Assembly (NCBI RefSeq): GCF_019599275.1
Contig: NZ_JAHZTD010000002.1
Coordinates: 992,001-1,056,000 of the forward strand
Reading direction: 5' to 3'
Source: Hymenobacter sp. HSC-4F20
GTDB lineage: Bacteria > Bacteroidota > Bacteroidia > Cytophagales > Hymenobacteraceae
Length of the DNA: 64,000 bases
Part shown: positions 53,439 to 61,763 of the stretch, piece after piece
Numbering within the stretch: position 1 is the stretch's first letter
Layout of the letters: every line of letters starts with the position of its first letter
Program-made: the position numbers and the translations under genes
Notes under the pieces: generated by a model
The model's database searches: none
The model's input: only the letters and a program-made list of their open reading frames with translations
Told to the model about the DNA's origin: nothing

Positions 53439-53521
53439 GTAGAATAGGGAGCTGGTGAGTTTGCCGATATACCTGCGCCGGTAGCAGATCAACTTATCAG
53501 TTCACCACCTCCCTATTTCAC
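53439..53521. repeat. GTGA-type inverted repeat touching a stop codon
   Basis: The left arm 53439-53459 reads GTAGAATAGGGAGCTGGTGA, and the right arm 53501-53521, as reverse complement, GTGAAATAGGGAGGTGGTGA; 17 of 21 positions agree. The right arm contains the last two sense codons and the TAG stop of the dioxygenase gene. Confidence 0.7.
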
Positions 53522-54328
53522 CAGATGGAGAAACCGTAGGTAGAACGGGGTAGGGCTGTTTTCGTGCTTGGGCTCGTACTTGCCGGCAATAATGGGCACG
53601 TACATCACCCGGCGGCGCGAAACCTCTCCTACCAGCGGCGACTGCGCCACGCGGTGCCACATGCGGCCATCGTGCACGGTCAGGTCGCCGGCTTCGGTTT
53701 CCACGGCCACTTCGTTGGGGTCGGGGCCCACGTCTTTGTAGTACTTCTTGCGGAACAGGATGTCGCGCAGGCCCTGGCGGTGGGTACCCGGAATAACGCG
53801 CAGGCCACCATTCGTAGCCGGCGTACCATCCAGGTGCAGGCCCACGTTCAGCATGGGTCCGATTTTTTTGCCGTAGAACACGTCGCGCAGGGAATCCGTG
53901 TGCCAGCCCATTTGCGAGAACTCCGAGCCCTCCACGTTCACGTAGTGGTTGATGACAAGGCCATCCTTCTCGTTTTCGCCCACCCGGCCACCGGGCGCTT
54001 CCAGCAGCGGAAACAGGGCCTTAAATCGGGGGTCCTGCAAGAACTCGTGCAGCACGGGGCTGTGGTGCGAGGCAAAGGCAAAGCGCTGGACAATGGGCGA
54101 GCCATCCACGTCTTTGCCGTATTTAATGGGCACTCCGTTTACTTTTTTCACGTCTTCGGCCAGCCACCGGCGCTGCACCTCCTGGGAGGCGTGCAACAGG
54201 CTCTGTACGGCTTCAGGCGAGATAAACGCGCGGAAGTGGAGGAAACCATACTCCTGAAAGAAAGCCAGCTGTTCAGCAGTCAGGCTCTCTCCTAAAGTAA
54301 AGCGCGGATAGGTTAGTTGTGATGACAT
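53513..54328 (-). CDS. Phytanoyl-CoA dioxygenase family protein
   Basis: A 271-residue Fe(II)/2-oxoglutarate oxygenase. The N-terminal FTLGESLTAEQLAFFQEYGF is typical of the family, the metal pair is in MGWHTDSLRD (His-x-Asp), and the distal His in DLTVHDGRMWHRVA, with Arg of SRRRVMYVPI for 2-oxoglutarate. LRVIPGTHRQG is also a family block. Substrate unknown. ATG 54328 is used; 54334 is equally possible. Divergent from the WG-repeat gene, with a candidate -7 box 39 bases upstream. Confidence 0.88.
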   Translation of the reverse strand: MSSQLTYPRFTLGESLTAEQLAFFQEYGFLHFRAFISPEAVQSLLHASQEVQRRWLAEDVKKVNGVPIKYGKDVDGSPIVQRFAFASHHSPVLHEFLQDPRFKALFPLLEAPGGRVGENEKDGLVINHYVNVEGSEFSQMGWHTDSLRDVFYGKKIGPMLNVGLHLDGTPATNGGLRVIPGTHRQGLRDILFRKKYYKDVGPDPNEVAVETEAGDLTVHDGRMWHRVAQSPLVGEVSRRRVMYVPIIAGKYEPKHENSPTPFYLRFLHLVK

Positions 54329-54366
54329 AAGCAAAGGCAGTCAGCGAACAGCCTAGTGAGGGGAGG

Positions 54367-54374
54367 CAAAGATA
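54367..54374 (-). promoter_or_regulatory. Candidate -7 box of the phytanoyl-type dioxygenase gene
   Basis: TATCTTTG on the minus strand fits TAnnTTTG, 38 bases before the gene start. Confidence 0.4.
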
Positions 54375-54556
54375 CGATACCCATGTTTTTAGCGCAGAAA
54401 AAGTGCTTACTGTCACCGGAATCATGCCACACGACCACAGCAACTTCTGACCAAACGGGTGAAGAACGAGTGAATCAACCGGTCAGGCCGCATTTGGTTT
54501 AGGGCGTCTGCGTACCTTAGCTGCAATAGCCGGTGCTCTCCCGACCCCGACCTCGC

Positions 54557-55327
54557 ATGAAACGCCCTTTTTTCTTTCTGCTTGTACTAGTGCTGGTTTT
54601 CGCCGGGCCCTTGTGGGCTCAAACGGCTATTTCCCGCCTGGTGCCGTTTCGGCAGGGCAACAAGTGGGGCTACGCCGACCAGTCGCGCCGCCTGGTGCTA
54701 CCCCTGCGCTACGACGAAGCGGGCCCCTTTGTCGATGAAATTGCGTGGGTGCGCCAGGGTGCGCTCTACGGGTATATTGATGGGGGCGGCAACCCCGTGA
54801 CGCCCATCCAGTTCACGCGGGCCAGCACCTTTCAGCGCGGCGGTGCAACGGTAGAGCTTAACGGCGAAACCTTCCGCATCGGCCCAACCGGCCAGCGCCT
54901 AACCGATGCGCCCCCACCTGAGCCCGAAGAAGAACCGCTGGAACACGGCGACCTGGTACGGAAAGAAGGGAAAGTGGGCTTCCGCTTTACGGTGGGCTCG
55001 GCTTCCGTTCCGGCCATCTACGACGAAATACGAGAAAACTACAACGGGCTCCTGTTCGTGCGCCAAGGCCCGAAGTGGGGGGTAGTAAACAGCAGCGGCA
55101 AACTGGTGCAGCCCGTGCGCTACGATGCCATTCGGCTTACGGGCAACCTGCAATTTCCGGTGGTGCAGCAGGGCCAGCTCTTTGGCTACCTCGACGAGGA
55201 AGGCAATACCCTTACCGAAATTCGCTACCCCCAGGCCGAGCCCTTCCTCGGCGACGTGGCTCGCGTACTGGCCCCCGACGGGCAACCTGGCTACCTCAAC
55301 GCCAACGGGCAGGAGTTCTGGGACTAG
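54557..55327 (+). CDS. Secreted WG repeat-containing protein
   Basis: A 256-residue protein with a signal peptide (RPFFFLLVLVLVFAGPLWAQ). The mature part is built from WG repeats of about 35 residues each: KWGYADQSRRLVLPLRYDEA, LYGYIDGGGNPVTPIQF, KVGFRFTVGSASVPAIYDEI, KWGVVNSSGKLVQPVRYDAI and LFGYLDEEGNTL. The central Pro/Glu-rich linker (APPPEPEEEPLEHG) separates two groups. These proteins form beta-propeller-like or solenoid folds of unknown role. ATG 54557 gives a clean signal; 54533 adds eight residues. Confidence 0.85.
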   Translation: MKRPFFFLLVLVLVFAGPLWAQTAISRLVPFRQGNKWGYADQSRRLVLPLRYDEAGPFVDEIAWVRQGALYGYIDGGGNPVTPIQFTRASTFQRGGATVELNGETFRIGPTGQRLTDAPPPEPEEEPLEHGDLVRKEGKVGFRFTVGSASVPAIYDEIRENYNGLLFVRQGPKWGVVNSSGKLVQPVRYDAIRLTGNLQFPVVQQGQLFGYLDEEGNTLTEIRYPQAEPFLGDVARVLAPDGQPGYLNANGQEFWD

Positions 55328-55360
55328 CGGTGAGGTGGTGACATGGTGAGTTGATGGGGA
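55328..55360. repeat. GTGA-rich repeat directly after a stop codon
   Basis: The first bases past the WG-repeat stop read CGGTGAGGTGGTGACATGGT and continue GAGTTGATGGGG. This is the same word set as the GTGA-type arms at 4944 and 58226. No second arm was found nearby. Confidence 0.5.
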
Positions 55361-55406
55361 GGAAGCGTATCTTCCGGCTGCTACCCAACTCGTTAGCCGC
55401 CTACCT

Positions 55407-56105
55407 ATGCTGCCGCTGCCCACCCTCAACGTCCGCCTGAATGCCTGCCACGAGGACTGGCAGCAGATGATACCCGTAGCTCAAGGCCACCACTGCGCCC
55501 AGTGCAACCGCACGGTCATTGATTTCACCGCTGCTTCCCAAGCCGATGTGGACGCCGCTTTCCGGGCTTCCCCGGATGGGCGCGTCTGCGGGCGGTTCCG
55601 GGCCGGGCAGTTGGCTCCTACCCCTCAGCTGCGCCCCAAGCTCCGGCGGTTTCTGGTGGCCTTGGTGCTGGTGTGCGGGGTAGGGCTGTCAGCGAGAGAG
55701 GCGGTGGCGCAGGTGGTGTATAATACTGCTCGTCATAGTCATAAAACACGCCCCGAAATGATGCCTTACGGTGGGGTAGAGCAAATGCCGGTTTTTAAGG
55801 GCGGTCAGGAAGCACTGCTTGGGTTTATCGGGGAAAATATCCACTGGCCCGAGTCTGCCCCAAAGACGATTACCGGCCGGGTGTACATACACTTCACGAT
55901 TGATGAGCAAGGCACCGTACGCAACGTTGTAGTGCGCAAAGGCCTGCACCCGGCCTTAGATACAGAAGCCGTTCGGGTAGTGCGACTTCTTGACGGCAAG
56001 TTCACGCCCGGCAGCCAAAATAACCGCCCGGTAGCGGTAGCCTATACCATTCCGATTGCGTTCGAGGGAACAGCAGTTCAAGCTCCGCCGCGCAAACGCA
56101 GGTAA
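55407..56105 (+). CDS. TonB family protein with N-terminal Cys motif
   Basis: A 232-residue protein. The N-terminal part carries ACHEDWQQM and HHCAQCNRTVIDFT, a CxxC arrangement seen at the N-terminus of several Bacteroidota membrane proteins. One membrane helix follows (LRRFLVALVLVCGVGLSARE, about 74-93) and then a periplasmic TonB C-terminal domain: GGVEQMPVFKGGQEALLGF, ITGRVYIHFTIDEQGTVRNV and LDTEAVRVVRLLDGKF. It could transduce energy to outer-membrane receptors, but no ExbB/ExbD gene is adjacent. The next TonB-like gene starts one base after its stop. Confidence 0.82.
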   Translation: MLPLPTLNVRLNACHEDWQQMIPVAQGHHCAQCNRTVIDFTAASQADVDAAFRASPDGRVCGRFRAGQLAPTPQLRPKLRRFLVALVLVCGVGLSAREAVAQVVYNTARHSHKTRPEMMPYGGVEQMPVFKGGQEALLGFIGENIHWPESAPKTITGRVYIHFTIDEQGTVRNVVVRKGLHPALDTEAVRVVRLLDGKFTPGSQNNRPVAVAYTIPIAFEGTAVQAPPRKRR

Positions 56106-56106
56106 G

Positions 56107-56595
56107 ATGAACAAGTCGCTCGCTTTTCCGGCAACCCTTTTAGCATCTGCCCTCAGTCTGCCCGCCGCTGCCCAGGTAGCGCCGCCTGTACCGGACGCTC
56201 TAGTTGACACTACTGGCTTACGGAGCCAACCAATTTTTCACCAAGCGGCATCTTTCTCATTCACTTCTGATCCAGTTATTTGCTATTCATTGTTCGATGC
56301 CCCTCCCCGCTTCAAGGGCGGAGAAGCTGAATTGAAACGTTTCTTAAGCCATAATCTACGCTTCCCTCCTGCCCTGCTTCGCGCCCATGTTGAGGGCTTG
56401 ACAGGAGTGCGCTTTACCGTAGATGTGAATGGCCACATTCGTAATCCTATAGTGTATAAAAGCCTTTGCGAGCCATGGGACAATGAAGTATTGCGGGTAG
56501 TAAAGCTCCTAGACTATAGATTTGAATCCGCTACTTACAACGGCAAAAGGGTCAACGCGCCTTATATTTTAGTTGTACCATTCTCGCTAAAATGA
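56107..56595 (+). CDS. Exported protein with TonB C-terminal-like domain
   Basis: A 162-residue protein with a signal peptide (FPATLLASALSLPAAAQ) in place of the membrane anchor of its neighbour. From about residue 70 it repeats the TonB-C order: PRFKGGEAELKRFLSHNLRF, GLTGVRFTVDVNGHIRNPIV and LRVVKLLDYRFESATYNG. It is therefore a secreted relative of the upstream TonB protein, and one base separates the genes, so they form a pair. Lower GC than its neighbours. Without an anchor a normal TonB role is doubtful. ATG 56107 chosen. Confidence 0.72.
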   Translation: MNKSLAFPATLLASALSLPAAAQVAPPVPDALVDTTGLRSQPIFHQAASFSFTSDPVICYSLFDAPPRFKGGEAELKRFLSHNLRFPPALLRAHVEGLTGVRFTVDVNGHIRNPIVYKSLCEPWDNEVLRVVKLLDYRFESATYNGKRVNAPYILVVPFSLK

Positions 56596-56672
56596 AGAAC
56601 CCCCACAACTGATTTCTCTTCCCCCGTAAACACCGTCCCTACCCCCTTTCCGCTCACCAACCTTTCCTGCCC

Positions 56673-58229
56673 ATGCTTTTCACGCCTAGCTCCATGATGC
56701 TCAAGCTGCTCTACACCCGTGGCAGCCTGCGCAATACGCCCGAAGGGGTAGCCTTCAGCATCAAGAACCGGCTGGATACCGTGCGCATTACCAGGGTAGA
56801 GTACGTGGAGCTGGACGACGTGCGCATCGGCACAGACCAGATTGCTCTGGACCTGGGCGAAGGCGACGTACGACCGGCTACCGTGCTCAACGCTGACCGT
56901 TCGGGCCTGACGCTACCCGTGGGCCAGCCAGCAACCTTTCACCTTGCTACTAAGCCTTTGGCGGAAGGCCTGCACACTATCCGGGTACACTTCGCGGCGG
57001 AGCCGTTCGGGGAGCTGACGGTGGAGGTAGAAGACGCCATTGCCCAACACCCCGAGAACCGCACCCGTATTCCGCGTTCCGAATCCGACGACTACAGCGA
57101 AGCCGCCATTCAGGCCCGCCAGCAGTTTGCCGAGGAGTTTACGGGCGAACAGTTCGAGCACCTGAAGCACTACTCCTTTGATGCGCACACGCTCCAGGGT
57201 AACTGTGAGCATTTTACGGGAGTAGCGCAGGTGCCGGTGGGGCTGGCCGGTCCGCTGCACGTAAACGGCGAGCATGCCCAGGGCGACTTCCTGATTCCGC
57301 TGGCTACTACCGAGGGCACCTTGGTAGCTAGTTACAACCGCGGTATTCAGCTCCTGAACCTCTGCGGGGGCGTGAAGTGCACCGTCATCGGCGACGCTAT
57401 GCAGCGGGCCCCGGTGTTCGTGTTCGATGACGCCCGCGGGGCCCGCGACTTTGGCCGCTGGGTGGAAGCGGAAATTGAACGGATTCGGCCCGAAGCGGAA
57501 AGCACGTCGCGCGTTGCCAAGCTGCAATACATCGATACGTATCTGGCCAACAAATTCGCCTACCTGCGCTTCAACTTCAGCACCGGCGACGCGGCGGGCC
57601 AGAACATGGTGGGCCGCGCTACCTTCGCTGCTTGCTCCTGGATTCTGGAGAATTATAAGGGCGCGCCCATCCGCCACTTCTACCTCGAGTCCAACTTCGC
57701 CACCGACAAAAAGGCCTCGCAGATAAACGTAATGCGCACCCGCGGCAAGCGGGTAGTAGCCGAAGCCGTTATCAAGCGCGACATTCTGCAGCAGCGAATG
57801 CGCGTGAAGCCCGAGCAGCTGGCTTACCACGGCCAAGTAAGCAATGTGGGCGCTTTCCTTTCCGGAGCCAACAACAACGGGGCGCACTCGGCCAATGGCA
57901 TTACGGCCTTATTTATTGCTACCGGCCAGGATGTGGCCAACGTGTCGGAGTCGTCGGCGGGGGTGCTGTACTCCGAAGTTACTGCGGAGGGCGACCTGTA
58001 CATCAGCATTACCATTCCCTCGCTTATTGTAGCAACCCACGGCGGCGGCACCGGCCTGGCTACTCAGAACGAGTACCTGCGGATGCTGGGCTGCACCGGC
58101 CGCGGCACCGTAAACAAGCTGGCCGAAATAGTGGCCGGCGTGGTGCTGGCCGGCGAACTAAGCCTGGGCTCCGCCATTAGCTCCTCCGATTGGGTCAGCA
58201 GCCACGAGCAGTACGGCCGCAACCGGTGA
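56673..58229 (+). CDS. Hydroxymethylglutaryl-CoA reductase with N-terminal beta domain
   Basis: About 518 residues. The C-terminal 380 residues are HMG-CoA reductase: VPVGLAGPLHVNG, the catalytic Glu in LATTEGTLVASYNRG, Lys/Asp blocks in STGDAAGQNMVGRAT, NVGAFLSGANNNGAHSANG, and HGGGTGLATQNEYL, with a C-terminal His in SSHEQYGRNR. The class I order suggests the NADPH enzyme. The first 130 residues are a separate beta-rich domain (LYTRGSLRNTPEGVAFSIKN, FGELTVEVEDAI) that is not in eukaryotic HMGR. It points to mevalonate-based isoprenoid synthesis. The stop codon lies in a GTGA repeat. Confidence 0.9.
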   Translation: MLFTPSSMMLKLLYTRGSLRNTPEGVAFSIKNRLDTVRITRVEYVELDDVRIGTDQIALDLGEGDVRPATVLNADRSGLTLPVGQPATFHLATKPLAEGLHTIRVHFAAEPFGELTVEVEDAIAQHPENRTRIPRSESDDYSEAAIQARQQFAEEFTGEQFEHLKHYSFDAHTLQGNCEHFTGVAQVPVGLAGPLHVNGEHAQGDFLIPLATTEGTLVASYNRGIQLLNLCGGVKCTVIGDAMQRAPVFVFDDARGARDFGRWVEAEIERIRPEAESTSRVAKLQYIDTYLANKFAYLRFNFSTGDAAGQNMVGRATFAACSWILENYKGAPIRHFYLESNFATDKKASQINVMRTRGKRVVAEAVIKRDILQQRMRVKPEQLAYHGQVSNVGAFLSGANNNGAHSANGITALFIATGQDVANVSESSAGVLYSEVTAEGDLYISITIPSLIVATHGGGTGLATQNEYLRMLGCTGRGTVNKLAEIVAGVVLAGELSLGSAISSSDWVSSHEQYGRNR

Positions 58230-58426
58230 ATGAGTAAATGAGTGAAGTGGGATCCTGGAGAGGAGACACGCCGCCATCCTTCCTGACCAGTGTTCCTACC
58301 CCTTAAGACGAGACAAGCCCTTGGCGCCAACACGGACGTCAAGGGCTTGTTATACTATTCGGCTGGTCACGGAAGTGAGGGCGGCTGTGTTGCTCCGCTC
58401 ACCACTTCACTCAATCACTCATTCAC
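58226..58426. repeat. GTGA-type inverted repeat around a terminator
   Basis: Left arm 58226-58250 starts GTGAATGAGTAAATGAGTGA; right arm 58402-58426 is its reverse complement with 23 of 25 matches. The left arm begins inside the HMG-CoA reductase stop codon. On the other side the same words follow directly after the stop of the convergent lipoprotein gene. The terminator at 58313-58350 lies between the arms. Confidence 0.82.
58313..58350. terminator. Terminator between convergent genes
   Basis: Arms ACAAGCCCTTG and CAAGGGCTTGT around a 16-base loop, lying between HMG-CoA reductase (plus) and the lipoprotein gene (minus). A T-rich TTATACTATT follows on the plus strand. Confidence 0.7.
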
Positions 58427-58437
58427 CGTTTCACTAT

Positions 58438-58968
58438 TTACAGCGGGTCGGCGGTTACCTTGAAGCGGGAATCGGTGCGGATGGTAATGTCCTTGCTGAT
58501 GGGCTTGCGGATTTTGGCTTCCGTGGAAAGCGTGTAGCTGCCGGCTTTCACGTACTTGTCCAGCTTCTGGGAGGTAGGCGTCAGCTGCAGCGTGCTTACG
58601 CCGGTAGGAACGTTGTCGGCGGAGGCCAGCAGGATTCTATCGTTCTGGTCGGTGCTGATGTAAATGTTGATGCTCTGCAGAAAGTCGAAGTTCTCAGAGC
58701 TGGGGTCGGTGATGGTGAGCGTAAGCCGGTCGAGCTTTACGTCCTTCACCAGGTTGGCGCTCGTGTTTTCGTTCTTGAACTTTTCGTCCGACCGGGTCGT
58801 GACGGCAATCGGGGTCAGCGGAACGAACTGCCCAATCGGGAAAGCACTGGCAATCTTTACTGATTGCGAATCCTCGATGTAGAAGGTTAGAAGCTTATCC
58901 AACTTGTCGCAGCTTGAAAGCACTGCCAGCAGCAGCAAAACGGGAGCTAGAAACAGGATTTTTTTCAT
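58438..58968 (-). CDS. Lipoprotein of unknown function
   Basis: A 176-residue protein with lipoprotein signal MKKILFLAPVLLLLAVLSSC, lipobox Cys20. The mature part is beta-rich with KLDRLTLTITDPSSENFDFL, INIYISTDQNDRILLASADN and KLDKYVKAGSYTLSTEAKIR. I do not recognise a named family; the pattern recalls small beta-sandwich periplasmic lipoproteins of Bacteroidota. It converges with HMG-CoA reductase and starts after a hairpin-rich gap downstream of hmgA. Confidence 0.72.
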   Translation of the reverse strand: MKKILFLAPVLLLLAVLSSCDKLDKLLTFYIEDSQSVKIASAFPIGQFVPLTPIAVTTRSDEKFKNENTSANLVKDVKLDRLTLTITDPSSENFDFLQSINIYISTDQNDRILLASADNVPTGVSTLQLTPTSQKLDKYVKAGSYTLSTEAKIRKPISKDITIRTDSRFKVTADPL

Positions 58969-59059
58969 GAGTTTGCAATTTTCCCGAAGCTACGAAATCC
59001 AATCTACATAAGGATTTGAGCTGTAAAGGATGAAGCAAGAAAACCGGTCATCCTACAGC

Positions 59060-59132
59060 AAAGCGCCGGGCCTTACCCCGCTAGCGCAAGTCGCTGTTAC
59101 GGCTCGTGCCAGTGGGATAAGGCCCGGCGCTT
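59060..59132 (-). terminator. Large hairpin downstream of hmgA
   Basis: Arms AAGCGCCGGGCCTTA and TAAGGCCCGGCGCTT are 15 bases each, with a nested AGCG/CGCT hairpin in a 40-base centre. It lies 30 bases beyond the hmgA stop. A T run is missing, so a terminator role is likely but not certain. Confidence 0.55.
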
Positions 59133-59161
59133 CATCATTTCACTCGTTCACTACGCCACCG

Positions 59162-60370
59162 CTAGTCCATCATATCGGCGGCGCGGGGCGGCTCGTGCTG
59201 AAAATCGGGCTGCCAGCTCATGGGGTAGCGCGGGTCGACGTAGGGCAGGGCGGCCTCGGTGAGGTAGAGCGGGCGGAAGGTATCGACCATTACGGCTAGC
59301 TCCTTGGTTTCCTTTTTGCCGATGCTGGCCTCCACCGTACCGGGGTGCGGGCCGTGCGGAATGCCGCTGGGGTGCCAGGTGAACGAGGCCAGGTCTACCC
59401 CGCGCCGCGACATGAAGTTGCCCGCCACGTAGTACAGCACCTCATCGGAATCGACGTTGGAGTGGTTGTAGGGCGCCGGAATAGCCAGGGGGTGATAGTC
59501 GAAGAGGCGCGGCACAAAGGAGCAAATCACGAAGTTGTGGCCCTCGAACTGCTGGTGCACGGGTGGCGGCTGGTGGATGCGGCCGGTTATGGGCTCGAAG
59601 TCGTGGATGCTGGTAGCGTAGGGGTAGAAGTACCCGTCCCAGCCCACCACATCGAAGGGCGAGTGGCCGTACACCAGCGTGTGCAGCAGCCCGTCTTTCT
59701 TCACGCGCACCACGTACTCCCCCGACTCGCGCACGTCGTTTTCCACCAGCTCCGAAGGGCCGCGGAAGTCCCGCTCGCAGTAGGGCGCGTGCTCCAGCAG
59801 CTGCCCGAAGTGGTTGCGGTAGCGCCGGCAGGTTTCCACCGGGCTAAACGACTCAATGATGAGCAGGCGCACCGGCCCAGGCTCGAAGTGCATCTGGTGG
59901 ATGATGGTGCGCGGAATCACGACGTAGTCGCCGGGCTCAAAGGCCACTTTGCCCAGCTGGCTCCACAGCTCCCCGCGGCCTTCGTGCACGAAAATCACCT
60001 CATCGGCCAGCGCGTTTTTGTAGTAATACTGCATGCGCTGCTCCGTGGGGTTGCAGATGCTCAGGGTCACGTCGGCGTTGCCGAGCATGGTTTGGCGGGC
60101 CTGCAGGTAGTCGCCGCCGGTGCTGGTTTGGGCCAGGGTGCGCAGGTGAGCGGGTTCCAGCGGCCGGTCCTTCAGCAGCTTGGGGGCGTAGGGCTCAGGC
60201 GTGCCTACCTGCCTGATTTCGGTGGGGGCATGCCGATGATAGAGCAACGACGAGACGCCGTGGAAGCCCAGGGTACCGACCAGCTGCTCGTGGTAGAGCG
60301 AGCCATCGGGTTGCCGAAACTGAGTGTGCCGCTTGCGCGGAATCTGGCCTAAGCGTTGATAAAAAGGCAT
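59162..60370 (-). CDS. hmgA: Homogentisate 1,2-dioxygenase
   Basis: A 402-residue cupin-fold iron enzyme that opens the ring of homogentisate in tyrosine/phenylalanine breakdown. The iron site is visible as His in PYNHSNVDSDEVLYYVAGNF with its Glu, and His in SGIPHGPHPGTVE. Other family blocks are FVHEGRGELWSQLGKVAFEP and GWDGYFYPYATSIHDFEPI. ATG 60370 (MPFYQRLGQIPRKRHTQF) was chosen because the 29 residues upstream lie in the divergent promoter region. No 4-hydroxyphenylpyruvate dioxygenase or fumarylacetoacetase gene is in the window. Confidence 0.94.
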   Translation of the reverse strand: MPFYQRLGQIPRKRHTQFRQPDGSLYHEQLVGTLGFHGVSSLLYHRHAPTEIRQVGTPEPYAPKLLKDRPLEPAHLRTLAQTSTGGDYLQARQTMLGNADVTLSICNPTEQRMQYYYKNALADEVIFVHEGRGELWSQLGKVAFEPGDYVVIPRTIIHQMHFEPGPVRLLIIESFSPVETCRRYRNHFGQLLEHAPYCERDFRGPSELVENDVRESGEYVVRVKKDGLLHTLVYGHSPFDVVGWDGYFYPYATSIHDFEPITGRIHQPPPVHQQFEGHNFVICSFVPRLFDYHPLAIPAPYNHSNVDSDEVLYYVAGNFMSRRGVDLASFTWHPSGIPHGPHPGTVEASIGKKETKELAVMVDTFRPLYLTEAALPYVDPRYPMSWQPDFQHEPPRAADMMD

Positions 60371-60597
60371 ACGGGTGGGAAATTGGGGTGAGAAGTGCGG
60401 GGTGAATGCCGTAGCGTGAAGGTACAAAGTTTGGCCGGAGCCCCTGGTCCCTCCCAACCGAAGGTAAGAACCTGCGTTCCTGATACCTTCTTCGTGCCTT
60501 TGCTGGGGAAGTACTCCCTGGTAATGAACCAGAACAATCTTTCGTGTCGTTTCTTTGTACTTTGATTGTCAGCCTGAACTCGGCTGTCGTTTCCGCT

Positions 60598-61581
60598 ATG
60601 CTCTCGTTTCTACTTCCCTCCTTGCTGGCTCTGCTGACGGTAGCGCAACCACCGGCTCCCGGTCCCCGCACCCGCACCTTCACCTTCGATTACGCGGCTA
60701 CTATTCCGGCCCAGCCGGCTGGTACCAAGGCAGTAGATGTGTGGCTACCTGTACCCCACGACGATAAGTCGCAGGAAATCCGCGACCTGCAGGTAAGCTC
60801 TCCGGTGCCCTACGAAATTAAGACCGGGGTGTATGGCAACCGTATTTTGCACCTACGGGCCACGGGTGAGGCATTGCAAGGCTTCACGGTAGATATGCGC
60901 CTGCGTGCTACCCGCCGCGAACATCTGGCTCCGGCCCTGAACGGCCAGCGCCCACCCCGCGAAGCCCCCGACCCTAACCTGAAGCGCTGGCTGGCGGCCG
61001 ACAGCCTCGTGCCCCTCGACCCGCAGATTCGGTTATGGGCCCTGGAGGTGGCTACCAAAGCCAACGCTAAGACCAACCTGGAAAAGGCCCGGGCCGTGTA
61101 CGAACACGTGGTCAGCACGGTGAAATACGACAAGACAGGCCAGGGCTGGGGCCGCGGCGACATTTACTATGCCTGCGACGCCCGCCGCGGCAACTGCACC
61201 GATTTCCATGCCGTGTTCATTGGCTACTGCCGCGCCCTGGGCATCCCGGCTCGCTTCAGCATTGGTTTTCCCCTTCCACCCGAACGAGGTACGGCCGAAA
61301 TCAAAGGCTACCACTGCTGGGCCGAGTTTTACACCCCTGAAACCGGCTGGGTGCCCGTTGACGCGTCGGAAGCCGCCAAAAACCCCGACCGCCGCAACTA
61401 TTTCTTTGGTGCCCACGACGAGAACCGCCTGGAGTTCACCCGCGGCCGCGACCTGGTGCTGGTGCCCCGTCAGAACAACCCCGCGCTTAACTACTTTATC
61501 TACCCCTACGCTGAAGTCGATGGCAAGCCCCTTGCTGGCATTAAGCAGGAGTTTCGGGTACAGGACATCATGAAAAAGTAG
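60598..61581 (+). CDS. Secreted transglutaminase-like protein
   Basis: A 327-residue exported protein with a short signal peptide (LSFLLPSLLALLTVAQ). An N-terminal beta domain (DYAATIPAQPAGTKAVDVWL) precedes a transglutaminase-like core with the triad C200 in RRGNCTDFH, H239 in KGYHCWAEF and D255 in VPVDASEAA. This is the bacterial transglutaminase-like superfamily, which includes cysteine proteases. ATG 60598 was chosen; 60544 adds 18 residues. Divergent from hmgA. Confidence 0.85.
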   Translation: MLSFLLPSLLALLTVAQPPAPGPRTRTFTFDYAATIPAQPAGTKAVDVWLPVPHDDKSQEIRDLQVSSPVPYEIKTGVYGNRILHLRATGEALQGFTVDMRLRATRREHLAPALNGQRPPREAPDPNLKRWLAADSLVPLDPQIRLWALEVATKANAKTNLEKARAVYEHVVSTVKYDKTGQGWGRGDIYYACDARRGNCTDFHAVFIGYCRALGIPARFSIGFPLPPERGTAEIKGYHCWAEFYTPETGWVPVDASEAAKNPDRRNYFFGAHDENRLEFTRGRDLVLVPRQNNPALNYFIYPYAEVDGKPLAGIKQEFRVQDIMKK

Positions 61582-61705
61582 CCAGGCTTTTACTCTACCC
61601 CTCCTGGGCTTCCTAGGTGTGTGGGCATCAGGCTAATGAGGAACAACTACCCCCTTATCTGATTAATTGCCCTTGGCAAAGTCCTTTTCTCGGAATGACG
61701 GCTAA

Positions 61706-61746
61706 TAAAAAACGGCCCGCTGCTCTCATGAACAGCGGGCCGTTTT
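61706..61746. terminator. Bidirectional terminator
   Basis: Arms AAAACGGCCCGCTG and CAGCGGGCCGTTTT around a ten-base loop. It lies between the convergent transglutaminase and S41 genes, nearest the S41 stop. Confidence 0.9.
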
Positions 61747-61763
61747 ACTTCGCGTCTGGGTTA

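Noticed and set aside
56913..57887. 324-codon open frame opposite HMG-CoA reductase
   Set aside because: Antisense shadow of a conserved enzyme, with no recognisable motif.
59345..60352. 335-codon open frame opposite hmgA
   Set aside because: Antisense shadow; the true gene has complete iron-binding motifs.
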